A stretch of 64,000 bases of DNA from Nocardiopsis gilva YIM 90087 (GTDB lineage Bacteria; Actinomycetota; Actinomycetes; Streptosporangiales; Streptosporangiaceae): contig NZ_CP022753.1 in NCBI RefSeq assembly GCF_002263495.1, forward strand, positions 2,170,001-2,234,000, in the 5' to 3' direction. The number at the start of each line of letters is the position of its first letter. Position 1 is the first letter of the stretch. Made by a program: the position numbers and the translations under genes. Below the pieces are notes generated by a model that did not search any database, had not been told where the DNA came from, and saw nothing but the letters and a program-made list of their open reading frames with translations. Positions 20,132-28,416 of the stretch are shown in pieces.

Positions 20132-20204
20132 GGGGCTATGGCGCAGTTGGTAGCGCGCTTCCATGGCATGGAAGAGGTCTGGGGTTCGAATCCCCATAGC
20201 TCCA
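20132..20204 (+). tRNA. tRNA-Ala (anticodon GGC), copy 1
   Basis: A 73-base cloverleaf without encoded CCA. Acceptor stem GGGGCTA/TAGCTCC, D arm GCGC-AGTTGGTA-GCGC, anticodon stem CTTCC/GGAAG with loop ATGGCAT giving anticodon GGC, T arm TGGGG-TTCGAAT-CCCCA, discriminator A. It reads GCC, the most used alanine codon in this genome. Confidence 0.98.
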
Positions 20205-20216
20205 CACGAAGCCGAA

Positions 20217-20255
20217 ACGGCCCGATGAACGAGTGAGACTCGTTTACCGGGCCGT
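20217..20255 (+). terminator. Terminator after tRNA-Ala copy 1
   Basis: Two nested stems: ACGGCCCG (20217-20224) with 20248-20255, and AACGAGT (20228-20234) with 20238-20244. Confidence 0.75.
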
Positions 20256-20360
20256 CTCGTCGTTTCTGGGGCGAGGTGGCCGACCTCCGAGCCGTCGCGG
20301 CATCCGGTGACGGAGGATGCCGACGACGTCGGGGTGGCGATCAGCGGTCGGCAGTGGCCG

Positions 20361-20681
20361 TCACAAGTAGAGGCCGGTGCCCTGCGTGGGGTGCTCGCTG
20401 GCGATCGCGTGGACGTCGCGCTCCCGGAGCACCAGGTAGCGCTCTGCCTGGAGTTCGACCTCGTGCTGGTCCTCCGGGTTGAACAGCACCCGGTCGCCCG
20501 TCTTGATGTGCCTGGCTCCGGTCCCCGCCCCGCAGACCTCGCCCCAGACCAGGCGGGTCGCCATCTTCACGGTCTCCGGAATGACCAGACCAGCGCTGCT
20601 GCGCCGCTCTCCCTTTTCCGGCGTCTCGCGCACGAGCAGGCGGTCGTGCAGCATCTGTATCTCAAGCTTCGATTCGGACAC
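20361..20681 (-). CDS. GroES-like co-chaperone (chaperonin 10 family)
   Basis: A 106-residue cpn10-type protein: MLHDRLLVRETPEKGERRSS, GLVIPETVKMATRLVWGEV, GAGTGARHIKTGDRVLFNPE and ERYLVLRERDVHAI match the GroES beta-barrel. The mobile loop differs from canonical GroES. Actinobacteria often carry such a second GroES-like protein away from groEL, and its partner is not known. The GTG start has a GAGGGG run overlapping it; an ATG nine codons later is the alternative. It is read against the two tRNA genes that flank it. Confidence 0.85.
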   Translation of the reverse strand: MSESKLEIQMLHDRLLVRETPEKGERRSSAGLVIPETVKMATRLVWGEVCGAGTGARHIKTGDRVLFNPEDQHEVELQAERYLVLRERDVHAIASEHPTQGTGLYL

Positions 20682-20763
20682 CCCTCAAGCCTATTCCGTG
20701 TCGACATGTGGCGTGCGGGCCGCGCCGGGCCCCGCACTGGCGCGAACACCCGCGCGGATCCGG

Positions 20764-20769
20764 TAGAGT
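20764..20769 (+). promoter_or_regulatory. -10 box of the second tRNA-Ala
   Basis: TAGAGT, 44 bases before the mature tRNA; the -35 region is weak. Confidence 0.4.
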
Positions 20770-20813
20770 CGTGGTGTCGCCGGGGCGAGAGCCCGCCGGG
20801 CGGCGCCGATTCA

Positions 20814-20886
20814 GGGGCTATGGCGCAGTTGGTAGCGCGCTTCCATGGCATGGAAGAGGTCTGGGGTTCGAATCCCCATAGCTCCA
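20814..20886 (+). tRNA. tRNA-Ala (anticodon GGC), copy 2
   Basis: Identical over all 73 bases to the first copy. Its flanks are different from those of the other copies apart from a C after the discriminator base, so each copy has its own transcription signals. Confidence 0.98.
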
Positions 20887-21059
20887 CGCCGCGGACCGTT
20901 TCCGGATGACCGGGAGCGGTTCTCTCGTTCTGCCGGACACCGTCCGGCCGTCCACTGAGGCTCAGCGCTCCGTCGGCGCGCCGGGAACTGGTGGTCGGTC
21001 GCCGGGAGTCGGGAGGGCGGGGATCGTACCAACCGGTCCGCGCGCCGCCGCGGGTCCGA

Positions 21060-21065
21060 TATACT
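21060..21065 (+). promoter_or_regulatory. -10 box of the third tRNA-Ala
   Basis: TATACT, 15 bases before the mature tRNA, implying a 5' leader of only some nine bases. Confidence 0.5.
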
Positions 21066-21080
21066 CGCAAACGTCTCCAC

Positions 21081-21153
21081 GGGGCTATGGCGCAGTTGGT
21101 AGCGCGCTTCCATGGCATGGAAGAGGTCTGGGGTTCGAATCCCCATAGCTCCA
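21081..21153 (+). tRNA. tRNA-Ala (anticodon GGC), copy 3
   Basis: Identical to the other two copies and followed nine bases later by a strong terminator. The promoter is a separate TATACT box just upstream. Confidence 0.98.
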
Positions 21154-21161
21154 CATTTCGG

Positions 21162-21195
21162 AAGGTCCCGCAGCCGATGGCTGCGGGACCTTTTC
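21162..21195 (+). terminator. Terminator after tRNA-Ala copy 3
   Basis: A perfect 14-bp stem (AAGGTCCCGCAGCC, 21162-21175 with 21179-21192), 3-base loop and a short T-run. This is a classic intrinsic terminator. Confidence 0.9.
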
Positions 21196-21474
21196 TCGTC
21201 GCGGAGGGCGGCTGGCCGGTTCCGGCCGCAGGCTGAACCTTCACCGAGCGCCTCCGCGTGCCCTGTGAGCATCCCTACGGCCACCTGCGACGCCGTATTG
21301 ACCGCATCCGGCCGAGACCCCAAGGTGGGGGTCGAGGACTGTCCGCTCGCGCCGGATGTTCCTCGTATCGGGTTGGTGACACGACTGCCGTTATCGAACG
21401 CCCCATGGGAATGTAGGTTCGATGACGGTTCTCCGGGGCACCCGGGACTGTTCAGCGCCCTCCTAAGGACCATC
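21196..21474. other. Region between tRNA terminator and LPxTG gene
   Basis: No gene seen. It holds the promoter and ribosome site of the surface-protein gene near its right end. A short imperfect repeat of CCCCAAGGTGGGGG around 21319 could form a hairpin. Confidence 0.5.
21391..21419 (+). promoter_or_regulatory. Candidate promoter of the LPxTG protein
   Basis: TTATCG (21391-21396) and TAGGTT (21414-21419) with a 17-base spacer, 55 bases before the GTG start. Confidence 0.4.
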
Positions 21475-22809
21475 GTGACTGCGAGTTCCCCCACACCGCA
21501 CCGTCGGCTGATCGCAGCAGGAAGCGCGATCGCGGCCGCGGGCGCGTTGACGCTCGCCGGAGCGCTTCCGGCGCTGGCCGCATCGGCCCTCTCCGACCCT
21601 CTCGCCGACCGCGCGGGACAGCACTACGCCGCGGCGCGCATCGCCGCTCTCGAATGGTGCGGCCAAGGCGTCATCGGCGACGTCACCACGGACCGTGCCG
21701 GCGGGGACGCCACCGCGGACTGGACGAGCGACGCCGACGGGGTCGGCACCGAGCCGCACTTCCGCGAACCACCGGACCAGGCCTACAGCGCGGTGACCCG
21801 CCGGAACGATGAGCTGACCGCCGCGGCGGGAGTCGCGAACCTGCGCTTCACCCCCGACTGCGCGCCCTTCGCCGAACCGCTGGACGCGGATGACGGTGAC
21901 GAGCGGGACGTCCCCGACCTCCTGCGGGACGAGGACCTGGTGGCGCTGGATTCCGCCCGGACGCTCGCCGACTGGACGGCCCAGGACGGGGCGCGGGCGA
22001 CCATGGAGATCGAGGGTCTGGAGATCCTGGGCGAGCCGGTGGATCTCGTCGACGGCCCCTACCGCACGGACTTCACCGAGGAGCGCGACGACGGCGACAG
22101 CATCCAGGTGGAGGTCACCGCCGAGAAGCACGTGGCCGAACTCGTCGACGAGCTGCCCACCGCCACCACCGCCAACGCCTGGCTCGCGATCCGGTTGACC
22201 GTCGCCTGGCTGGACGAGGACGGCGAGGAGACCGCTTCGAGCGAGTACCGGCTGGAGCTCGCGCAGGCCGGTGTGCACAGCGAGGGCCCCACCGGCGACG
22301 CGACCGGTGACAGGGAGCCGAGCGACGGGGACGGCGACGCGGACCCCAGCGCAGGCACTCCTGACGCGAGTCCCACCGGCGACGCGAGCGGCGGCACGCC
22401 CAAGAGCGGCGATGCCTCGGAACCGCCCGTCCTGAAGGGGGACCCCACACCCGAGCCCAACCCCCAGCCGGCACCCCCACCGGAGCACGGCGCCAGCGGC
22501 CCCACCCCGCCCGCCTCCCCCTCGGCGACCGACCCCTCACCGCGTACTCCGCCGTCCTCGCCGTCGGCGACACGGCCGAGCCCGACACCGTCGTCGCCCC
22601 GCCCCACCTCGACGGTCGCCCAGCCGGTCCTCCCGGCCCCGACTCCGCCGCGTCAGCCGGGCCGCAGCAACCACCCCGGCTACCTGCCCATCACCGGCAG
22701 CGCGCTCGTCAGCCTGATCGGCAGCGGCCTGGTCGCGATCGGCGGCGGCAGTGCGGCGATCTACCTGGGTCGGAGTCGCAAGGCCGGGATCGACGGCGAC
22801 GATATATAA
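21475..22809 (+). CDS. LPxTG-type cell-wall-anchored surface protein
   Basis: A 444-residue exported protein. It begins with a signal peptide (RRLIAAGSAIAAAGALTLAG, cleavage after ALA). Residues 35-270 form the folded part, acidic, with two cysteines (EWCGQG and FTPDCAPF). A Pro/Ser/Thr-rich stalk of about 130 residues follows. The end is a sorting signal: LPITG at 404-408, a hydrophobic helix, and the basic tail LGRSRK. Sortase would join it to peptidoglycan; no sortase gene is in the window. The GTG start has AAGGA five bases upstream. The folded part is not recognised; adhesion or envelope function is only inferred. Confidence 0.85.
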   Translation: MTASSPTPHRRLIAAGSAIAAAGALTLAGALPALAASALSDPLADRAGQHYAAARIAALEWCGQGVIGDVTTDRAGGDATADWTSDADGVGTEPHFREPPDQAYSAVTRRNDELTAAAGVANLRFTPDCAPFAEPLDADDGDERDVPDLLRDEDLVALDSARTLADWTAQDGARATMEIEGLEILGEPVDLVDGPYRTDFTEERDDGDSIQVEVTAEKHVAELVDELPTATTANAWLAIRLTVAWLDEDGEETASSEYRLELAQAGVHSEGPTGDATGDREPSDGDGDADPSAGTPDASPTGDASGGTPKSGDASEPPVLKGDPTPEPNPQPAPPPEHGASGPTPPASPSATDPSPRTPPSSPSATRPSPTPSSPRPTSTVAQPVLPAPTPPRQPGRSNHPGYLPITGSALVSLIGSGLVAIGGGSAAIYLGRSRKAGIDGDDI

Positions 22810-22926
22810 GCCGCGCCCCACCACGGCCGTCGCGGCGAGCCCGCCTCGGTCCGGCGCCGGATGAGAGGGCCCCGCCGCGGGCATGACCACCCTGGGAATC
22901 TCTAGTCCGATGAGAGGATGACAGGG

Positions 22927-23718
22927 ATGTCACTCACCATCGGCGGCGGGCCGCTCGCCGCAGACGCGCCCAAGACCGTGAACTACACCGTCGACTCACC
23001 GCGGCACTCGCTGTTCATGGAGCCGTTCCCGCGGCGGGTCCGGGCCGAGATCGGCGGGCGGACGGTGCTCGACTCCGACCGGGGCTACCTGGTGCACGAG
23101 ACCAACCTGCTGCCCGTGCTCTACGTCCCGGAGGAGGACATCCGGCAGGGGGTGCTGCATCCCAGCGATCACACCACGCACTGCCCGTACAAGGGGGATG
23201 CCACATACCGCCACGTCAAGGTCGGCGAACGCGTCGTGGACAATGCGGTGTGGTCCTATCCGCAGCCCAAGGACGAGGCCTACTGGCTGCGCGGCCTCGT
23301 CGCGCTGTACTGGGACGCCGCCGACGCCTGGTACGACGAGGGCGAACGGGTCTACGGCCACCTGCTCGACCCCTACCACCGCGTCGACACCCGCCGCTCG
23401 TCCACGATCGTCCGGGTCTCGGTCGGCGACCAGGTCGTCGCGCTGTCCGCCAACCCCGTGGTGCTCTCGGAGACCGGGCTGCCCAACCGCTACTACCTGC
23501 CGCCGGACGACGTGCGCCGCGAGCTGCTGACGCCCAGTACGACCCGGACCTACTGCCCCTACAAGGGCGGGGCCTCCTACTGGAACATCCGCATCGGCGA
23601 CCGGGAGATCGCCGACGCCGCCTGGACCATCCCGCACCCGTTGAAGGAGGGCCAGGACGTGCGGGACCACTTCTGCTTCCTGCACGACGAGGTGGCCATC
23701 GACCTCGAAAGGGCGTGA
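22927..23718 (+). CDS. Tandem DUF427 protein
   Basis: A 263-residue cytoplasmic protein with two DUF427 domains. Each repeats the same order: RVRAEIGGRTVLDSDRGYLV then YVPEEDIRQ and THCPYKGDATY in the first; VRVSVGDQVVALSANPVVLS then LPPDDVRRELL and TYCPYKGGASYW in the second. The shared CPYKG segment carries the conserved Cys and Lys. DUF427 function is unknown. The second ATG was taken as start because GAGAGG lies nine bases before it; an ATG three codons earlier touches that site directly. Confidence 0.9.
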   Translation: MSLTIGGGPLAADAPKTVNYTVDSPRHSLFMEPFPRRVRAEIGGRTVLDSDRGYLVHETNLLPVLYVPEEDIRQGVLHPSDHTTHCPYKGDATYRHVKVGERVVDNAVWSYPQPKDEAYWLRGLVALYWDAADAWYDEGERVYGHLLDPYHRVDTRRSSTIVRVSVGDQVVALSANPVVLSETGLPNRYYLPPDDVRRELLTPSTTRTYCPYKGGASYWNIRIGDREIADAAWTIPHPLKEGQDVRDHFCFLHDEVAIDLERA

Positions 23719-23830
23719 CCGGGGCCGGCGGGACCCCGCCCGACCGCGGCCGGTGAGGCGGGCCCCGAGCGGCCCAGGAGCGCCGCCCCGGGATGTGTGG
23801 ACGACCGACGCATCCGTCTCCACAGGGCAC

Positions 23831-23836
23831 TAGATT
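23831..23836 (+). promoter_or_regulatory. -10 box (leaderless) of the DinG-like helicase
   Basis: TAGATT lies seven bases before the GTG at 23844; no ribosome site is seen, so a leaderless mRNA is likely. Confidence 0.5.
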
Positions 23837-23843
23837 TGCTTAT

Positions 23844-25976
23844 GTGACTGAACTTCCCGATGTCGAAACCCTGCTGGACGCCGCGGTCAGCGCGCTCGGC
23901 GGCGCGCGCCGCGACGGCCAGGTGGCCATGGCCGCCGCCGTCGACGACGCCATCGCGGCCGAGGAGCACCTGGTGGTGCAGGCCGGGACCGGCACCGGGA
24001 AGTCCCTGGCCTATCTGGTCCCCGCCATCCACCACGCGCTGCGCACCGATTCCACCGTGGTCGTCTCCACGGCCACCATCGCCCTCCAGCGCCAGCTCAT
24101 CGACCGGGACCTTCCGCGCCTGGCCGAGGCCCTGTCCCCGCTGCTCGGGCGTGAGCCCACGTTCGCCATCCTCAAGGGGCGGCGCAACTACCTGTGCCGG
24201 CAGCGCCTGCAGACCGCCGATGACGAGCCCGAGGACGCCGCCCTGTTCGACCCGCACCAGCTCTCGTCGCTGGGGCGCCAGGTCAAACGCCTGCACGAGT
24301 GGGCCGACGTGACCATCACCGGCGACCGCGACGAACTGGTGCCCGGGGTCAGCGACCTCGCCTGGCGGCAGGTCTCGGTGTCCGCCAACGAGTGCGTGGG
24401 CGCGTCGGCGTGCCCGTTCGGCCAGGAGTGCTTCGCCGAGCAGGCGCGGGCCGACGCCGGAGGCGTCGACATCGTCGTCACCAACCACGCCATGCTCGCC
24501 ATCGGTGCGATGCAGGGCTACCAGCTGCTGCCCGACCACCGCGTGCTGGTAGTCGACGAGGCCCACGAGCTCACCGACCGGGTGACGTCCGTGGCCACCC
24601 TCGCCCTGAGCGAGCGGTCGGTGACCACCGCCGCCAAGCGTGCCGCGCGGCTCTGCGAGGCGGGGCTCACCGATCGGCTGACCGAGACCGGCGAGGGCCT
24701 GGGGCTGATGTTCGCCGACGAGGAGCCCGGCCGCATCGACCACATCCCCGAGGGCCTGGCCGGTGCGGTGGCCAGTGTCCGCGACGCCGCGCACGCCTGC
24801 ATCACCGCCATCGGCCCGGCCAGCGGCGAGCAGGACCCGGAGACCACCACGGCGCGCAAGCTCGCGCTGGCCGCGCTGGAGGAGGTCCACGACTCCGCCG
24901 TGGGCGTCCTGGAGTCCTTCGAACCGCCGCTGCGCGACCGCCGCGACGTCGTTTGGCTGGCGAAGGGCGGCAAACAGGCGCCGAGCCTGCACGTCGCCCC
25001 GCTGGCCGTCGGCGGCCTGCTGCGCGAGAAGCTGTGGGGCGACCGCACGGCGGTGCTGACCTCGGCCACGCTCGCGCTCGGCGGAACCTTCGACACGCTG
25101 GCCATGCAGTGGGGCCTGGGGCGGCAGACCGTCCTGGAAGCGCAGGAGGCACGTCCCGCGGCGGCCCGTGGTCGCGCCGCCGGGCCCGTCCACGACCCCC
25201 GGCCCGGCACCGACGCGTCGGACGCCGAGGCCACTCAGGCCACGGAGTCCGATGAGGCGGAGCCGGACCCCACGTCGGCGGGCGAACCGCGCTGGCGGGG
25301 CCTGGACGTCGGATCTCCCTTCAACCACGCCCGCAGCGGCATCCTGTACGTCGCCAAGCACCTGCCGACACCGGGCCGCGACGGCCTGGCGCCCAGCTAC
25401 ATCGACGAGATCGCCGAGCTGATCGAGGCCTCGGGCGGGCGTACGCTCGGCCTCTTCTCCTCGATGCGGGCCGCCACCCAGGCCACGGAGGAACTGCGGG
25501 AGCGTCTCGACTTCGAGATCCTGTGCCAGGGCGACGACTCCACCGGCCAGTTGGTCGGCCGCTTCGCCGAGGACGAGGAGTCCTGCCTGTTCGGCACGTT
25601 GTCGCTATGGCAGGGGGTCGACGTCCCGGGGCCGTCGCTGCAGCTCGTCATCGTCGACCGGATCCCGTTCCCGCGCCCGGACGACCCGCTGGCCTCGGCG
25701 CGCCAGCGCTCCGTGGGCGCGCACGGAGGCAACGGGTTCATGGCCGTGGCCGCCACCCACGCGGCGCTCCTGCTGGCCCAGGGCACCGGGCGCCTCCTGC
25801 GCTCGATGAACGACCGGGGTGTGGTCGCGGTGCTCGACCCGCGCCTGGCGAAGGCCCGCTACAGCGGCTTCCTGCGCTCCTCGCTGCCCCCGTACTGGGG
25901 CACCACCGACCCCGAGGTCGCCCGCGCCGCCCTGCGCCGCCTGGCGGCGGCTCCGGTGACCGCGAGCCCGGAATGA
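23844..25976 (+). CDS. DinG/YoaA-type Fe-S superfamily 2 DNA helicase
   Basis: A 710-residue ATP-dependent helicase of the XPD/DinG group, which unwinds DNA 5' to 3' during repair. Walker A GTGTGKS is at 48-54 and the DEAH box at 238-241. Four cysteines (Cys118, Cys184, Cys190, Cys196) match the Fe-S cluster of the family. Motifs VVSTATIALQRQL, VLTSATLALGG, GLFSSMRAA and VVAVLDPRLAKARYSGFL follow. A charged insertion at about residues 440-480 is variable. No SOS box is visible upstream, unlike E. coli dinG. Transcription is probably leaderless. The gene converges with the minus-strand block that follows. Confidence 0.92.
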   Translation: MTELPDVETLLDAAVSALGGARRDGQVAMAAAVDDAIAAEEHLVVQAGTGTGKSLAYLVPAIHHALRTDSTVVVSTATIALQRQLIDRDLPRLAEALSPLLGREPTFAILKGRRNYLCRQRLQTADDEPEDAALFDPHQLSSLGRQVKRLHEWADVTITGDRDELVPGVSDLAWRQVSVSANECVGASACPFGQECFAEQARADAGGVDIVVTNHAMLAIGAMQGYQLLPDHRVLVVDEAHELTDRVTSVATLALSERSVTTAAKRAARLCEAGLTDRLTETGEGLGLMFADEEPGRIDHIPEGLAGAVASVRDAAHACITAIGPASGEQDPETTTARKLALAALEEVHDSAVGVLESFEPPLRDRRDVVWLAKGGKQAPSLHVAPLAVGGLLREKLWGDRTAVLTSATLALGGTFDTLAMQWGLGRQTVLEAQEARPAAARGRAAGPVHDPRPGTDASDAEATQATESDEAEPDPTSAGEPRWRGLDVGSPFNHARSGILYVAKHLPTPGRDGLAPSYIDEIAELIEASGGRTLGLFSSMRAATQATEELRERLDFEILCQGDDSTGQLVGRFAEDEESCLFGTLSLWQGVDVPGPSLQLVIVDRIPFPRPDDPLASARQRSVGAHGGNGFMAVAATHAALLLAQGTGRLLRSMNDRGVVAVLDPRLAKARYSGFLRSSLPPYWGTTDPEVARAALRRLAAAPVTASPE

Positions 25977-25991
25977 TTCGGAGGACGCGGC

Positions 25992-26516
25992 CTAGCGGCG
26001 CACCCGGTAGCCGAACAGGCGGACGGCGTAGCCGGGGGAGTCGTCCTCGGCGGGCTGGATGTACCAGCGGTCCTCGTTGTCGCCGATGGACAGCTCGTTC
26101 CAGATCATGTCGATGAGCTTGAGCCGGGCGACGACCGAGGACTCCGGGTCGAGCACGATGGCGTACGACCGGTCGGACAGGCGCTGGGTGACCATGCCCA
26201 CCGGCTGTCCGTCCCAAATGGCGGGGACCGGGGCGTGCCCGATGTCGATCCCGCATAGCCGCAGCTGCTCGACCTCCTCGTCCAGTGCCTCGGCCGCGAG
26301 GGCGTCGTCGAGCTTGAGCGCGTCCTCCAGTTCGTCGCGGTCGGCATCGTCGCGTAGGTAGGCGTGGTCGGTCCGGTATCCGCAGGACCGGCACACCCGG
26401 CGGACCACGCAGCGCGCGTGCCCGTACGCGGATTGTGCTTCGCCTATGCCGTTATGTGCGCTGACCTGTCGGATCGCGCCACAATCGCAGCACAGGGCGG
26501 TGAGATCCCGCTTCAT
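25992..26516 (-). CDS. Cysteine-rich hypothetical protein
   Basis: A 174-residue protein of unknown function. The N-terminus has ALCCDCGAI and the later RRVCRSCGYRTDHAYLRD, together a probable four-cysteine zinc ribbon at residues 9-50. Then follow an acidic helix (DRDELEDALKLDDALAAEAL) and a C-terminal domain ending in WYIQPAEDDSPGYAVRLFGY. Similar proteins are annotated only as domains of unknown function in actinomycetes. The ATG has AAAGG directly upstream and a longer GA-rich stretch. It is the last gene of the minus-strand block and may be independent. Confidence 0.65.
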   Translation of the reverse strand: MKRDLTALCCDCGAIRQVSAHNGIGEAQSAYGHARCVVRRVCRSCGYRTDHAYLRDDADRDELEDALKLDDALAAEALDEEVEQLRLCGIDIGHAPVPAIWDGQPVGMVTQRLSDRSYAIVLDPESSVVARLKLIDMIWNELSIGDNEDRWYIQPAEDDSPGYAVRLFGYRVRR

Positions 26517-26689
26517 CCTTTCACTCCCCCTCCTCAGGGAGTATGCGACGTGTACCCCTCATAAGGGAACCGGTTGGCCGAAGGAGTTCTGCAAACTGTC
26601 GTCATCAACGGCCAAAAAGCGGGGTAGCGGAAATATTTTCCCGCATACCTCTGGAAACGCGGTGTCAATGTGCGATAGATTGCGCTTTT

Positions 26690-27862
26690 TCACTCGACGG
26701 GGTCGTTTCCGCCGCTCCCGGTGGCGACCGCTGGACGTTGTGCGGTCTTCTCCTCCGCCGGTTCCTCGGTCTCCTCGACACCCTCGACGGCGTCGAGCAG
26801 GGGGTGCTCGGCCACCTCGTAGCGCTTGATGTAGACGCCGAGGAACGCCTGCAGGCTCGCCCCGACCGGCAGCGCCAGCAGCGCGCCCGGGGCGCCCAGG
26901 ATCGCGGCGCCCGCGATGACCGACCCGAACGCGACCGCCGGGTGCATGTCCAGGGTGCGGGCGGTGATCCGCGGCTGCAGCAGGTAGTTCTCGAACTGCT
27001 GGTACAGCGTGATGAAGATCAGCAGCCACATGGCGTCGAACGGCCCCTGCAGCAGGGCGACCAGAACGGGCAGCGCGCCGCCGATGAAGGTGCCGACGGT
27101 CGGGATGAACTGGGAGATCACGCCGATCCACAGCGCCAGCGCGAACGCGTAGGGGACGTCCAGCACCAGCAGCGCGACATAGTGCGCCCCGGTCGAGATC
27201 AGCGCCAGCAGCGCGCGGGAGTAGATGTACCCGCCCGTCTTACTGATGGCGATCTCCCAGGCGCGCAGCACCTCGCTCTGCGTCCGGGGCGGCAGGACCG
27301 AGCAGAGGGTCCGGCGGAACTTCGGCCCGTCGGCGGTCAGGTAGAAGGTGAACAGCGCGATCGCCAGACCGTTGAACACCAGCGTCAGCACCGTGGTGCC
27401 GGCGGCCAGTGCGTTCTCGGCGGCGCTGCTGGCGTAGCGCTCCAGTGTGCCGCTGAGGTCGGAGATCTCGTCCAGGAGCAGCACCGGGTCGAACGACGTG
27501 TTGAACGTGGCGTTGACCCAGCGCAGGAGCGCCCTGCTCATCGCGGGGAGCTGGTTGACGAAGTCCAGCACCTGCCCGATGAGCATCGAGCCCAGGACGC
27601 TGACGAACAGCAGGAAGACGCCGAAGGCGCCCAGCAGGACCACGGCGGTGGCCAGCCCCCGCGGCCAGCCGCGCTGGTTGAGCCAGTTGACCGCGGGTTC
27701 CAGGGCCAGTGCGAGGAACAACGAGATCAACAGCAGGATCAGCAGGCCGCGGAGCTGGAGCAGCATCCATCCGGCCACGCCGAAGACGATCACGATCCAG
27801 ATGGCGAGGATCATGGCCCGGGGCAGCCACCTGGGCATGCCGTTAGTGCCTGGGGCGCTCAT
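26690..27862 (-). CDS. AI-2E-family (PerM-type) membrane transporter
   Basis: A 390-residue membrane protein with about eight helices: paired hydrophobic segments at the N-terminus (MILAIWIVIVFGVAGWMLL; LRGLLILLLISLFLALALEP), then AVVLLGAFGVFLLFVSVLG, an extracytoplasmic part, and the conserved C-terminal core (ISTGAHYVALLVLDVPYAF; IGVISQFIPTVGTFIGGALP; ITARTLDMHPAVAFGSVIAG). The family is named for autoinducer-2 export, but many members carry other small molecules or act as sodium antiporters. No ligand can be assigned. The C-terminus has a charged tail. Confidence 0.88.
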   Translation of the reverse strand: MSAPGTNGMPRWLPRAMILAIWIVIVFGVAGWMLLQLRGLLILLLISLFLALALEPAVNWLNQRGWPRGLATAVVLLGAFGVFLLFVSVLGSMLIGQVLDFVNQLPAMSRALLRWVNATFNTSFDPVLLLDEISDLSGTLERYASSAAENALAAGTTVLTLVFNGLAIALFTFYLTADGPKFRRTLCSVLPPRTQSEVLRAWEIAISKTGGYIYSRALLALISTGAHYVALLVLDVPYAFALALWIGVISQFIPTVGTFIGGALPVLVALLQGPFDAMWLLIFITLYQQFENYLLQPRITARTLDMHPAVAFGSVIAGAAILGAPGALLALPVGASLQAFLGVYIKRYEVAEHPLLDAVEGVEETEEPAEEKTAQRPAVATGSGGNDPVE

Positions 27863-27932
27863 GGGGCGCGACGACTTCCTTCTCGGGGTCTGTTCTCGTG
27901 CCCGGCGGCAGGGGCCACGGGGACTTCAGGGG

Positions 27933-28280
27933 TCAGTCGTCCAGGGACAGTCCGCGCTTGTTGCGTGCGGTCCACTCGCGCATGCGCTTGGGGTAGCCCA
28001 CGACCTGGACATCGTAGACAGGGGCGGCGAGGTTGCGGGCGACCCTGCGGATGACGTCGGGGGAACCGACCCGTCGGCGGGTCCACTCGCCGTTGCTGGC
28101 CACCGCGACCGCTGTGGTGCTGGTGGCAAAGGTCTCGGGCTCGACGTAGAACTCCACGCCCACCCGGCTCTTGGCGAAGTCGATGAGCGCCTTCACATCC
28201 GAATCCTCGGCGGCGCGGTCGAATCGGGCATTGCTCTGCCGCTTGGCCTTGCGGAGTCCGAAACGGTCCAGCCATCCCAT
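27933..28280 (-). CDS. Small conserved actinobacterial protein
   Basis: A 115-residue basic protein: MGWLDRFGLRKAKRQSNAR, VGVEFYVEPETFATSTTAVA, ASNGEWTRRRVGSPDVIRRV and the conserved ending VVGYPKRMREWTARNKR. I know similar small proteins from Streptomyces, often mislabelled oxidoreductase. No signal, membrane segment or catalytic motif is visible. It lies between murI and the AI-2E gene, all on the minus strand; gaps of 70-136 bases leave operon structure open. Confidence 0.7.
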   Translation of the reverse strand: MGWLDRFGLRKAKRQSNARFDRAAEDSDVKALIDFAKSRVGVEFYVEPETFATSTTAVAVASNGEWTRRRVGSPDVIRRVARNLAAPVYDVQVVGYPKRMREWTARNKRGLSLDD

Positions 28281-28416
28281 GTGCGCCGTGCTCTCCTCCC
28301 GAGTCGCCGTGCCCGACGCCTCCCGGCCTCGGTTGGCCCGAGTCTATCCGCTCCCTCTGTCAGTCAATCGGGCGCGATCGTCCTCGGTGTCCGCGGGGCA
28401 ACGGGTTCGGGGTGCC

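Noticed and set aside
20132-21153. Integrated element bounded by tRNA-Ala copies
   Set aside because: No integrase or att-like partial tRNA is present; the DNA between the copies holds only a GroES-like gene of normal composition.
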